20,951 nt of DNA from Podochytrium sp. JEL0797 (taxonomy: Eukaryota; Chytridiomycota; Chytridiomycetes; Chytridiales; Chytriomycetaceae): NCBI GenBank assembly GCA_027596195.1, contig JADGJG010000401.1, positions 1 to 20,951 of the forward strand. Direction: 5' to 3'. Below are positions 1 to 12,052 of this stretch, piece by piece. Numbering within the stretch: position 1 is the first letter of the stretch; every line of letters starts with the position of its first letter. The notes under the pieces are model-generated. The model did no database searches and was not told the DNA's origin. It saw only the letters and a program-made list of their open reading frames with translations. Both the position numbers and the translations under genes were made by a program.

Positions 1-1100
1 TCCTTGGTCAACGTATCGGGCCGTGTTGTTGAAGACGCGGAGCATCGGGATGATTCCGTTCGAGTGACCGTTGGTGCCCGCAATGTAGGAGCCGGATGCA
101 CGAATCTTGTGGATGTTGATTCCGATTCCTCCGGCCGATTTGGAAATCATGGCACAGCTCTTGAGCGTCTCGTAGATGCCCTCGATAGAGTCCTCCTTCA
201 TGGTAAGCAAGAAACACGACGACAGCTGTGGGTGGGGAGTTCCGGCGTTGAAGAGGGTGGGGGAAGCGTGGGTGAAGAAGCGTTCGGACAAGAGGTTGTC
301 TGTTTTTGTTTTGACCGTCAGAAATCAGAGAAAAAGGGAGCAGGGGAGATGAGCTTACACGTCTCAATGGCAGCATCAATGTCCTCGCCGTGGATACCGA
401 CCGAGACACGCATGAGCATGTGCTGGGGTCTCTCAGCGACCATGCCGTCGATCTTGAGCAGGTAGGAGCGCTCGAGGGTCTTGAAGCCAAAGTAGTTGTA
501 CGAGTAGTCGCGGTCGTAGATGATGGCGGCGTTGAGGGTCTCTGCGTGCTTCATGATGGTGTTGTAGGTCTCTGTGGAGATCATAGGCTGAGCTAGGCCT
601 GTCTTGGGGTGCGAGTAGGAATACAGGTCTTGGACAACGGTCGAGAACTGCTTTGTGGTTTCCTTGTGCAGGTTGGACACGGCGATGCGCGCAGCGAGCG
701 TTGCGTAATCGGGATGGGTTGTCTGTGTCCGAACCAGGTAAACAAAGTCAGCATCAAAACAGCGCAGAACACGTGTCACATACCGTCAGATATGCCGCTG
801 TTTCGGCAGCCAGGTTGTCGAGCTCGACGGTCGTAACGCCCTGGTACACGCCCGTGATGACCTGGTGGCAAACGAAGCAGAGCGTGAGCATGCGAAACCA
901 GCGCAACGACCCCCACACGCACAACCAGCACAGCTAGCACGGCTGTACTGCACACTACTCCACTCGTGCCTCACCTTCTGGGCAATCTGGGCAGCATCCA
1001 CAAAGTTGGAGTCGAGGCCGTAGCACAGCTTGTTGATGCGCGCAGTGATCTTGTCGAAGGCCACGCGTTCGCGCCGTCCATCTCTCTTGAGCACGAACAT
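1..1100 (-). CDS. RNR1: Ribonucleoside-diphosphate reductase large subunit (5' part, runs off the left edge)
   Basis: Class I ribonucleotide reductase large chain, which reduces NDPs to dNDPs in the cytosol together with the small subunit. Exons, read on the minus strand: 1100-975, 861-784, 722-359 and 299-1 (continues outside). All junctions are GT-AG and keep frame, giving the first 289 residues. The protein opens with the ATP-cone segment ([18 protein letters not shown]), followed by [31 protein letters not shown] and [19 protein letters not shown], all strongly typical of eukaryotic RNR1. Cys218 in the SSCFLL motif matches the first of the redox-active active-site cysteine pair; the rest of the active site lies beyond the window. 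The ATG at 1100 is chosen because it begins exactly at the family N-terminus; the frame is open further upstream but has no conserved residues there. No MluI cell-cycle box (ACGCGT) is visible in the 400 bp upstream. Confidence 0.96.
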
Positions 1101-1555
1101 GTACGGAGGCAGTGGGGGGAGGTTGGGGTGAGGAGGAGGTGGTGACGGCTCTTTTCGGAGTCTTTTCTGCGGCTGGTCCAAATTCAAATCCGAACTTGCG
1201 ATCAGCCGCGACACTTCGTCCGAAAACATGCGAAGCAACGCACGCAAAACAATAACAAATTGGAAATTGGAATCCGCCGTTGACTGCTTTCGACTCTTTG
1301 CCAAGGTGCGATGAGGGTGGTCCAAACAATGGGAAAGACACCGACCCAGGATGTCGCTGTCTGATGGGTTCTGATATCGATTCAATGGAGGTTGCTTCTG
1401 GACTACTGCAGCTAAGTAGCCAATAAGATCACAATAAGATGCTTAAAATGAATTTTGGAATTTCGAAACTTCCCCCAAATTCCTCAAAACAAAGGTTAAC
1501 TAGTTTGAATATCGCATCTTTATTCTATTCTTCACGACGTGAGAAAGATAAAACT
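1101..1555. other. Intergenic: RNR1 promoter side and 3' side of the small secreted protein gene
   Basis: No gene is supported here. The part nearest RNR1 (about 1101-1150) is pyrimidine-rich on the RNR1 strand, as expected for a 5' leader. The part at 1400-1530 is AT-rich and contains the minus-strand AATAAA at 1519-1524. Open frames crossing 1101-1385 are upstream extensions of RNR1 without family similarity. Confidence 0.6.
1519..1524 (-). terminator. Polyadenylation signal AATAAA of the small secreted protein gene
   Basis: AATAAA on the minus strand, about 32 nt downstream of the stop codon at 1556. Its position supports the small reading frame being a real transcription unit. Confidence 0.5.
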
Positions 1556-1789
1556 TCACTGGGGCGTCGGACGCGCCGGGCGCCTTGCGTTCCACGCTCT
1601 TCCCGCGAGTCTTGGGCGCTTCCCTGGGTAACCCACTTGGCCGCCACCTCCGTCACGCCTGATCGCAGAAGGTAAAATGCGGTTATGGAACTTGGGCTCT
1701 CTGGCTTCAACTGCGTGTTCATGATGATCTGGAAGGGCAAGCGCGTTCACAGATGCCGCGATCAAGAGGAGGCCAAGAAAGAATCTCAT
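1556..1789 (-). CDS. Small secreted protein with dibasic sites, possible peptide precursor
   Basis: A 77-residue frame starting at ATG 1789. It begins with a clear signal peptide (MRFFLGLLLIAASVNALA, cleavage likely after an Ala near residues 16-18). The mature part is short, basic and rich in Gly, Arg and Pro. It contains three dibasic pairs, RR, KR (in GYPGKR) and RR, of the kind cut by the Golgi protease Kex2, and has no cysteine. I do not recognise a family. An AATAAA about 32 nt past the stop supports the gene. It is divergent from the alanyl-tRNA synthetase gene with 257 bp between the two ATGs, so they share an intergenic promoter region. A 54-nt GT-AG segment with a TAAC-like branch site lies inside (about 1657-1710 region); removing it would put a stop right after the signal peptide, so I prefer the unspliced frame. 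Function is inference only. Confidence 0.5.
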   Translation of the reverse strand: MRFFLGLLLIAASVNALALPDHHEHAVEAREPKFHNRILPSAIRRDGGGGQVGYPGKRPRLAGRAWNARRPARPTPQ

Positions 1790-1965
1790 GTGTTCCGCTG
1801 TTGCTGATTTGAGGAGTCTTTTTTTGGGAGGATGGATTGTGCAAACAGTTTCCTTTGTCCTTGGCATGTCCGTGGGCGTTTCTTTGTGTCGCTGGCACAA
1901 CTCCCCTCCCCTTTGTCTCCATTCTGAATTTTTTTTTGTGTGGAGGAGCAGTTTTTTTTCCCAAA

Positions 1966-2046
1966 ACGATTCGGTTCGCCTCAACCCGAATCACTCCCCA
2001 CCGTATTGCGAGACCCTTCTTCAACTCGTACAGCACAACCCGCAGA
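1966..2046 (+). promoter_or_regulatory. In-frame, AUG-less mitochondrial-targeting-like leader of AlaRS (candidate ACG start at 1966)
   Basis: The 27 codons before the AlaRS ATG are open in the same frame and encode an arginine-, serine- and threonine-rich, acid-free stretch ([18 protein letters not shown] followed by FNSYSTTRR). This resembles a mitochondrial presequence, and RPFFNSYS resembles a matrix-processing site. There is no in-frame ATG upstream of it back to at least 1837. The codon at 1966 is ACG with A at -3. In Saccharomyces cerevisiae, ALA1 makes its mitochondrial form from upstream ACG codons at about -25/-24; here the ACG is at codon -27. The leader is seen in the sequence; its use as a start is inference. 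Confidence 0.55.
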
Positions 2047-5783
<3,737 letters not shown>

Positions 5784-5886
5784 AAGTTCAAATGATTTTT
5801 CTTTTGAGGTTTTTTTGTTGGGGATGATGATAAGGAATTTGATTTTTTCGAAAGAGTTTGTCGTTTTTCGTGTTTTTGGACATCAA

Positions 5887-6257
5887 ATGGACGTCAAATT
5901 CTCCAGCGTTCTCACGGAGGAGCAGCAAACAACCCTTAAGAAGGACGCAGTGAGTTTGATCCTTGTCAATTCCGTCACCGTGGATGTCGAAATCTGACTG
6001 TACGAGGGCAGATCCAAACGCGTATCGTAAACGAACACTACCTCCGCGATCACCCCGAGATTAAAGAGATTTTGAACTATTTTATGGCGCAAGTGTTACT
6101 CAAGAAGCCCGTGAACGTGAAGGACTTTGCTGCAGGTGAACTTGCGTCCCCGAATGACAACTCGGATTTTCTTCGTTGATTCGTCGAAAAACAAACAGAA
6201 CTGTTTTCGGATCCGGAACTGGCGAACCATGTTACACTATACAAGCGAGGGGTGTGA
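5887..6257 (+). CDS. RIIAD1: RIIa-domain protein, RIIAD1-like (cilium/flagellum associated)
   Basis: Exons 5887-5949, 6012-6135 and 6199-6257 join to 81 residues (human RIIAD1 is about 92). The core IQTRIVNEHYLRDHPEIKE followed by ILNYFMAQVLLKKPVN, VKDFAAELFSDPELA and a short basic tail matches the RIIAD1 family: a dimerisation/docking domain related to the PKA regulatory subunit RIIa fold but without cAMP-binding domains. Relatives are found with axonemes and with proteins that anchor to A-kinase-anchor-like helices. Its presence fits an organism with flagellated zoospores. The third exon was confirmed because skipping 6136-6198 restores the conserved AA-E-F/LFxDP motif exactly. Only 103 bp separate this ATG from the AlaRS stop, so its promoter is very compact or overlaps the AlaRS 3' region. 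Confidence 0.85.
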
Positions 6258-6269
6258 AAGAAAAAATGG

Positions 6270-6275
6270 AATAAA
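6270..6275 (+). terminator. Polyadenylation signal AATAAA of the RIIAD1-like gene
   Basis: AATAAA 13 nt past the TGA stop at 6255-6257, giving a very short 3' UTR. Confidence 0.55.
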
Positions 6276-6528
6276 ACGGTTCGCATGCCGCAACAAGGCC
6301 GAAATTGATTTTCCGTCTGGGCCACCTCCGCCCAACCAACGTCGTTCTTTGGGGGACTTTCGCGTTTCGGAATTAGTTGTAGCGTTGTATTCCACGCCCA
6401 AGGGCCTCCCCATTCCTCTCGAATTCTACAAAATGATAGAAAATTAGAACGCGAGGACCAGCCACGGTCGGTGCCCACGATCCGCAATCAACCAGTCGAA
6501 ATACCCGTTAAACTCCGAACTATGCCCC

Positions 6529-6534
6529 TTTATT
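6529..6534 (-). terminator. Polyadenylation signal AATAAA of the SNU66/SART1 gene
   Basis: AATAAA on the minus strand about 22 nt past the SNU66 stop at 6556. Confidence 0.55.
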
Positions 6535-6555
6535 GAACGAATTCTCCATCCCAAA

Positions 6556-9418
6556 TCACTTTGATTTCTTGGCCAAAGACTCTTCAAACCCAGCCGCCGA
6601 ATCAGCCTTCCTCTTGGCCCCACCACCACCCCCAGCCAACCCAAACGTAATCTTACCCCTCGGCGCAACACTGCTCGTTCCTTTTGTTGAAGCCACACTA
6701 CTCGTCCCCGATTGTTTGGCCTTGCTCGCCTTGTCTGCCTTGGCCTTCGCAGCCGCTGCGAGTCGCGCGTTTCGCTTTTCGAGAAGCGCCTTTTCTTCGG
6801 CAGCCACCACGTCTTGTGGGAGAGAGCCGCGGTTTCCAACCGCGAGGACCAAGTGTGCGGTTTTGGCTTTTTTGGTCTTTTCGAGAAGCGCGGAGGCCGT
6901 GTGGAGAGGCGTGTCAGCCGAGAGCATCTTGTTGAGTTGGGCCCTAGCGAACAAAACCACGGTGTCAAAAATTAGTTGAGTATTCGTCAAGGGAGATGCA
7001 AAAAGTATACGCACTCTTCGTCCATCTTGAGTAATCGCTTCTCCGTCTTCATCTTTCCGGATCCCATACCGTGGAACTTGTGAGACTGCAAACGGAACGC
7101 CTAGAAGGGAGCGAAAAGGGAAAAAAAGGAGTTCAGAATTATGCAGAAGTCATAAATTCGCGAGAATCGATCACTAACCTCTTTCGGCGTCAAATCCCTT
7201 CCATACTCGTCGTTGTACTTGATGATCACATCCGGAGTGTAAGTTTTGAACCGCTCTTCGATATCCCGCGTCCTCTGCCTCTCCATCCGCTGATTCTCCT
7301 CCTCCAACTTCCACTCGTCCTCTGCCGACATGGCATTCCCACCACCACCCCCTCCACGCTTGGCGGGACCTTTCGCCTTGTTAATTTCCCGCTGCATGGC
7401 CTTTTCGCGTTCTTTGATAATCTCGCGTTTTCGGTCATGTATACGTTGCTCAGCGAGCCATTGCGCGCGCTCTTTTTGCTTCTTTTCGCGCTCGAGTTGG
7501 TCGCTGTCGACTTTTTCGAGGAAGCCTTGTTTGCTGAGGAGGCGAAGGGTTGCGGCGAGGCCCCCAGAAATGAGGGGTTCTTCTTCGATTCCTCCCTAGA
7601 AAAAATCCCTCACGAATTAGACATCGCGAATGGCAATATTACCAGAGAAATGAAAAGAATTCATTTACCATGATTCCACCCTCCTTTTCTTCAGCATCCT
7701 CGCCGTCCTCGTCCTCAGCCGCATCGGCAGACTCCTGCATGTTCACGTCTCCCCAAGGGTCGGCGGCATCCTCACTCTCCTTTTCTACATTTTCTGGAAC
7801 GGGTTTGTCTTCTTCGTCGTCTTCGTCGCTGTCTTCGTCGCGAACTCGAAGGCGGGATGCGACGGCGGGGCGACTGGTGGTTGCGCGAGCAACGGGAGCA
7901 GTCGCAAGGTTGTTGACGAATTCTGAAGTGGCGGAGAGCGTCAATCCTTCGTCGTCAGAGTCGTCCGAGCCGCCGGCAGTTGCAGTTTGCTGTTGTTGTT
8001 CGATTTCTTCGGCAGCTATTTTGAGCCGGGGTGTCAGTTTCGTTTTCTTGGAAGGAAAACGCCCACGAGAATACCGAGAAATAACAAACCTTTCAACATT
8101 TCTTCGACATTCGGGCGTTTGATTTTCTTGTTGGCCAGGTTGCGCGCGCGAGACAAGGCCATTTGAAGGTCATCGTCGTCCACGAAATTCACATTCAGGT
8201 CAACGTTCGAGTCGCGATTGCTTCGAGAGAAGGTAGCTGCACCACCCGCACGTGATCCACCAGCACCACCACTCGGAGCTGAACCATCCACATCCATAGC
8301 CCCAGAGTCTCCACCTGGACCTTCCTCCTGATTCGCTGTCGGCCAGTCCGGCTCGTCCCGCGTTCTCGACTTGCCCTTCTTCTTCTTCTTCTTCGGTTTC
8401 ATGAACGCCACCGCTTCCTCCTGCGTGTAGTAATCCTTGACGACCTGCATCTTCTCATACTCCAACGACACCGTTTTGGCACCCCCAAGAATCTTGGACG
8501 CCTCGTCCTCCTCTTGCGCCTCGACGCGTCCTCCAACACCCAACACGAATCCGGAGGTTTCGTTGTCTTCGTCGTAATGGGAAAGCAGCGATCGCTTTTG
8601 GCCCGGGTTGTTGAATTCGTCGTCATCGTAGGCGGAATAGTTTGGCTTGTTCTTTTTGTTTTTGAGGTTCATTTCGAGGCGTTCTTTGGCAGTGATTTTG
8701 CTGGACACGAGTTCGTCATCGCTTTCGTCTGGTTTGGAGTGAGTGTTGGGGTGTAGGTGCGTGGGAGAAAAGGGAAATCAGTACATGTGGATGAGGGTTG
8801 ACACGCATCTTCCAAACACACCTTCGCCATCGCCAATCTTTCGATCCTTCAGCACCAGGATATCATCGCTAATATCCTCGAGACTGTGTCCCACACGCAG
8901 ACCCTTCAGATCCTCCGCATCATACTGCACAGCCTCCTGCTCCTCCTCGCGCATCGCCTCCGCGGCAACCCCCTTCAAGTTCCTCCTGACCGTCTTCTTG
9001 TGACTCAACGCCCACTTCAGCGAGTCCCCCCCTTCCTCCTCCTCGTCGCTCGCATCGCCCAGTCCTTTCCCTTCGAGGCGCGTAAAGAACTTGTCCTTGT
9101 TCTCCTCGCGACCCAACCGCGCCATGATGTCCTTGCGTTCCTGGCGCTTCTGCAGCCGCTTCTTCTCGGCTAGGAAGTTTGCCGCGGCTGCCTGGTCGCC
9201 CTTGCTGCCGCCCGTCGAGGCATCGAGCGGTTTGAGGCCCAGCGAGATGCGCAGTCGGTTCGTGTCGGCCACAGAGAGGGAGATTTCCTGGAGGGGAAAG
9301 TGGGCGTTAGGACGAAGTGCTCTACACGCAGGGTGTGGGGGCCTGCCTCGACTACAGGTGCTTCGGCGTCGGGGTCCATTGCGCGTTTTCGAGGTTTGGA
9401 GATGCTTTTTTTCCGCAT
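6556..9418 (-). CDS. SNU66: U4/U6.U5 tri-snRNP protein SNU66/SART1 (7 exons)
   Basis: Nuclear splicing factor of the tri-snRNP. Exons on the minus strand: 9418-9356, 9287-8822, 8728-8090, 8015-7669, 7595-7179, 7100-7015, 6943-6556, joining to 801 residues (human SART1 is 800). Near the N-terminus, residues 24-42 (SLSVADTNRLRISLGLKPL) form a HIND motif, the docking site for the ubiquitin-like protein Hub1/UBL5. Further landmarks: the DLKGLRVGHSLEDI segment, KPNYSAYDDDEF, a lysine run KPKKKKKKGKSR, acidic stretches, EEEPLISGGLAATLRLL, then the family's best-conserved end DEYGRDLTPKEAFRLQSHKF, HGMGSGKMKTEKRL and SADTPLHTASALLEK. Three acceptors are CTAG or TAG. The exon 1 donor is uncertain: GTAGTC at 9355 gives a 68-nt intron, while a second in-phase donor (GTAGAG, 30 nt downstream) would leave only about 38 nt. 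Translation could also start at the second Met (residue 14). Confidence 0.94.
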
Positions 9419-9804
9419 CCCTCCCTCATTTTTTTTAAAACATTCTTCGTAGAGTGTTTTATTTTTTTTAAGATGCTTTGAATAAAATGCTTTGAATTTA
9501 TTTGAAAAAATATAAAAGGGATATAAAAAGAGGGGGATAGAGAAAACGCGTCGTTTCTTGCTCGGAATTACTGGATTGATGTTCCGGCCAACCCCATCAT
9601 GGGGGTGGAGTGAAAATCAACCAGCAAGCGAGGAAGAAGCGCGCGTAATAAAAGGAAACAGGAAAAATGCGACTTCAATAACCACTATCGCGGTGCCCAT
9701 AAAATATCGACAATCTCGCTTAAGTTCTCAAAAGGTGCCCGAAGACACGGTTTGAGTGATAAAAACAATCCAAAGAACACGAAAGCAACAAAAATCCGAT
9801 CAAA
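9419..9804. other. SNU66 upstream region with plus-oriented TATA boxes
   Basis: AT-rich at 9440-9530. It contains an 11-bp direct repeat (ATGCTTTGAAT at 9473-9483 and 9487-9497) and two TATAAAA motifs in plus orientation at 9511 and 9522. The SNU66 start lies at the left end on the other strand. No confident gene occurs in this stretch. Confidence 0.45.
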
Positions 9805-10548
9805 ATGGCAACAGGCAGGGAAGTCGGATATGCAGAAAATGGAAAGTATGAGGGAGGGAATGGGGAAGGAAAGTCCGAAGTCGGAGACGCAGAAAATGGA
9901 GGATAGGAGGGAGGGAGGAGGGAAGGGAAGGACAAGAAAAACCATGACGCGAGATCCGATACCGGCCAGATTGCAACATCGGACTCAACACTTGTGCGCG
10001 TCGTCAACAATGATGGCCCTTCCGTTACATCTCAAACCGATCTGTATGTGCCCTCCGTATCATGGAGTGTCCAATTCCCCAGACATGAAAGCTGATCGGT
10101 TGACAGTGTGGTCAGCCTATCCCTCCGTGAGGAGCAATTCAGGAGACTCCGAGCCAGTGGTTTGCCGGCTAGCTTACACTGTCAAAAGCCATCGGAATCT
10201 CGCGTCAAAGAAGATCAAAGAGAAGGGGAGGAAAACATGGCAACTCAGGATACCCAATTTTTGAACGCGAAATACATGCTGAGCCCGAGTCATGCCATTG
10301 TGCCCTTTGAGTACGCAATCACGAGGAAAGAATCTTTGCTCTCACATAGATGTGTGGCACTTTGGTTGGCAAAACTCGAGTTCGAGCGGCAATCGGTCAT
10401 ACGTTGGAGGGTTGGGCACCAACCGTTGAGAAACGCCGCATCACGTTACACGATCGGGTCAGCGCGACGTGGGGGAATGAGAGGGGGGGGGGGACGACTG
10501 ACAATTTTGGAAGAGAAATTTGTTGTTTTGATTTCAGCTCGCCTCTGA
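9805..10548 (+). pseudogene. Decayed plus-strand reading frame of unknown family
   Basis: One frame runs from an ATG at 9805 to a TGA at 10548, about 247 codons, broken only by a TAG at about 9904 and a TGA at about 10093. The first break lies in a 57-nt tandem repeat: copy one reads TAT where copy two reads TAG, so a simple point change explains it. The middle part (DTGQIATSDSTLVRVVNND, then VTSQTDLYVPSVSWSVQF) and the part after the second stop (LREEQFRRLRASGLPAS) read like protein but match no family I know. TATAAAA motifs lie about 280-290 bp upstream and AATAAA about 115 nt downstream (10665-10670). I tested an intron 10057-10106 to remove the TGA; it breaks the frame. It may also be non-coding sequence that happens to be open; confidence is low. 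Confidence 0.35.
9820..9933 (+). repeat. 57-bp imperfect tandem repeat, two copies
   Basis: Two adjacent copies beginning GAAGTCGGA (9820 and 9877), purine-rich, diverged mainly in the second half. The unit is 19 codons, so it preserves frame, encoding EVGYAENGKYEGG-type sequence. Copy two carries the in-frame TAG. Confidence 0.7.
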
Positions 10549-10664
10549 ACAAAACGGGAAAACGGGAAGTGTGAATTCGACAGCAAATTGTTGGTGGTCG
10601 TCACGTTGTCGAGGTCGTCCAGTTTCACGAGTTAAGAAGGCCCAAACCGACTCGCAATTATTTC

Positions 10665-10670
10665 AATAAA
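10665..10670 (+). terminator. Possible polyadenylation signal AATAAA
   Basis: Plus-strand AATAAA, about 115 nt after the end of the decayed frame 9805-10548 and just before the P450 relic. It could be a remnant 3' signal or chance in an AT-rich spot. Confidence 0.25.
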
Positions 10671-10732
10671 GAAACGAGCATCAGCCAATATTCACGCGTT
10701 TCTTTCCTTGCAACGAACCGTCAACACCATCT

Positions 10733-11005
10733 TCATCGTTCTTGCTTGAACTCTTTCGCATCGGGTCCCCAAATCGCTGTCGTGTGTCCCATCGTGTATG
10801 GGTTCCATGCCACAATGCACCCCCTTTGGGGACAAACATGCCGTTCGGGAGCGTCACGTCGGCATTGGCTTGTTTCGTTTCAGTTAGAACGGAGGGGTAT
10901 AAACGCAGGGCCTCGTGGAAGGTTGCGTTCGCATAGGAGGGAGGGAGGGTTTTTTATAAATAGAGGAAGAAGGTCCAGCTCAGAGCTTGCAAGCACGACG
11001 CCATC
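10733..11005 (-). pseudogene. Cytochrome P450 relic (I-helix to PERF region), frame-broken
   Basis: Read on the minus strand, fragments of a microsomal P450 of the CYP86/CYP52-like kind appear in order: a decayed I-helix (LQALSWTFF, about 10970-11001), the K-helix with ExxR (ATFHEALRLYPSV), the stretch VTLPNGMFVPKG, and, after a frame change near 10826, IVAWNPYTMGHTTAIWG then PDAKEFKQER. The usual Trp after ER is replaced by TGA at 10733-10735. An in-frame stop also separates the I-helix fragment from the K-helix fragment, and the oxygen-binding AGxDTT core is unrecognisable. No haem-binding FxxGxRxCxG segment is visible downstream. Only about 80-90 residues of a roughly 500-residue enzyme remain, so this is a dead fragment rather than a gene. 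The broad subfamily is a guess from motif style. Confidence 0.78.
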
Positions 11006-11212
11006 CAGAAATATACACAATCCCCAATTCCGATTGCAAGAAACAATATGTCGAAAACTGATGTTCATCGCCACCGCTTTGTGGTTTGCTACAAAAATTT
11101 CCTCCCATTCCTCCCGCCTCGTTTAATACGGACAAATCGTTGAGCGCAATGTCAATCAGGGGAGTGAGTGGCTGGGGAAGATTAGCTTGGCTCGAGATTT
11201 TTCAAAAAGGCT
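11006..11212. other. Intergenic between the P450 relic and the F-box/LRR gene
   Basis: No further P450 segments could be recognised upstream of the I-helix piece. A minus-strand ATTAAA at 11122-11127, about 90 nt past the F-box/LRR stop, could be that gene's polyadenylation signal. Confidence 0.4.
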
Positions 11213-12052
11213 TCAGTTTTCTATTTGAATCAGCATTCCCTCGCCCACATCAGTTTTCCTCTCAATAACGCCTTCATCAGCAAGCTGAAACCCATCCTTC
11301 CTCAAAGCCCACCACACCGCCGAAAACTCCGCCATCCCTTCCTCGAGGACTCTCATGAAACAGTTCTGCTGCAAATACACACTTTCTAATCGCACGAGAC
11401 ATCCTAACTCTTTGGGAACACACCCGACCAACCGATTCGAATCCAAAAACAGTTCTCGCAGCTCAACGAGGCATCCAAACTCTCGTGGAATCGTTCCAGT
11501 CAACGCATTCGCCCGCAAACTCAATTGCTTCAGCTTGCGCAAGTTCCCAAGCTCCATTGGAATAATTCCTGTGAGCTTGTTGTTGGAGAGAAAGAGCACC
11601 TCCAGCGCCAACAGATTCCCGAGCACCTTCGGAATCGCCCCATGCAGCCCATTTCCCGCCAAACTCAGGTAAGTTAATCCCACGCTCAGTCCCACTGAAG
11701 AAGGAATAGTTCCGCGGAGTTGTTTGTTCCTCCACCTGATTTCCTTCCTGCCAAGGCAATGGATTTCTCCAAAGACGTCTTGCCAGTGAGAAGGCCACTG
11801 AAACCACTGCCGATCGAGTTGGCAAGGGTTGGTTTTGGTGGATGGTGCGTAGTAGGAGGAGTGTCGCTGGAGGCAGAGTCGGATGAAGGTTCGGTGATGC
11901 AGAACGTTACGAATTCGATGGCTGAGCGCTTCGAATCGAACGACTTCGTTGGGATGGAGGAAGCTGAAGAGGTACTCGATCAGCTCATCGGGGATGTAAA
12001 GTTCTGCGGATCCCGGGCGGTGGCTGTGGCTCATCAATTCCGAGTTCGGCAT
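11213..12052 (-). CDS. F-box protein with plant-type leucine-rich repeats
   Basis: Single-exon frame of 279 residues from ATG 12052. Residues about 19-58 (YIPDELIEYLFSFLHPNEVV and following) look like an F-box, the module that docks a substrate receptor to Skp1 in SCF ubiquitin ligases. Residues about 109-235 hold roughly five 24-residue LRRs of the plant/receptor style, each with an LxGxIPxxxGxL core (for example LTGIIPMELGNLRKL, LTGTIPREFGCLVEL). The C-terminal 45 residues are not repeat-like. No signal peptide or membrane segment is seen, so a cytosolic or nuclear substrate adaptor is the likely role, by inference. A second in-frame Met lies six codons in (12034). The start codon sits in a 13-bp tandem duplication. 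Confidence 0.82.
   Translation of the reverse strand: MPNSELMSHSHRPGSAELYIPDELIEYLFSFLHPNEVVRFEALSHRIRNVLHHRTFIRLCLQRHSSYYAPSTKTNPCQLDRQWFQWPSHWQDVFGEIHCLGRKEIRWRNKQLRGTIPSSVGLSVGLTYLSLAGNGLHGAIPKVLGNLLALEVLFLSNNKLTGIIPMELGNLRKLKQLSLRANALTGTIPREFGCLVELRELFLDSNRLVGCVPKELGCLVRLESVYLQQNCFMRVLEEGMAEFSAVWWALRKDGFQLADEGVIERKTDVGEGMLIQIEN

Larger units (their letters stand above)
6258..6555. other. Convergent 3' region between RIIAD1-like and SNU66 genes, with an unexplained open frame
   Basis: This holds the plus-strand AATAAA for the RIIAD1-like gene and the minus-strand AATAAA for SNU66. A plus-strand frame of 72 codons (6229-6447) starts at an ATG inside the last RIIAD1-like exon in another frame and ends at TAG. 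Its second half contains SELVVALYSTPKGLPIPLE, which reads like protein, but I recognise no family and see no separate promoter. I do not call it a gene. Confidence 0.4.

Noticed and set aside
1837..2046. AUG-started mitochondrial form of AlaRS
   Set aside because: The frame opens at TTG in 1837; the only nearby ATG (1866) is in another frame, so an AUG start would need an unseen upstream exon.
6444..6979. Plus-strand and other-frame open frames opposite SNU66 (also 7071-7673, 7670-8122, 8886-9438)
   Set aside because: They are antisense shadows of SNU66 exons, caused by low stop density in its GC-rich, charged regions.
10057..10106. Intron that would remove the TGA in the decayed frame 9805-10548
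   Set aside because: GT and CAG ends exist, but the 50-nt length shifts the frame into an early stop; other acceptors nearby do no better.
11213..12052. Horizontal transfer of the LRR gene from plants, because the repeats are plant-like
   Set aside because: LxGxIP repeats occur in many chytrid and other eukaryotic proteins; composition matches the neighbours and the F-box fusion gives no sign of a donor.
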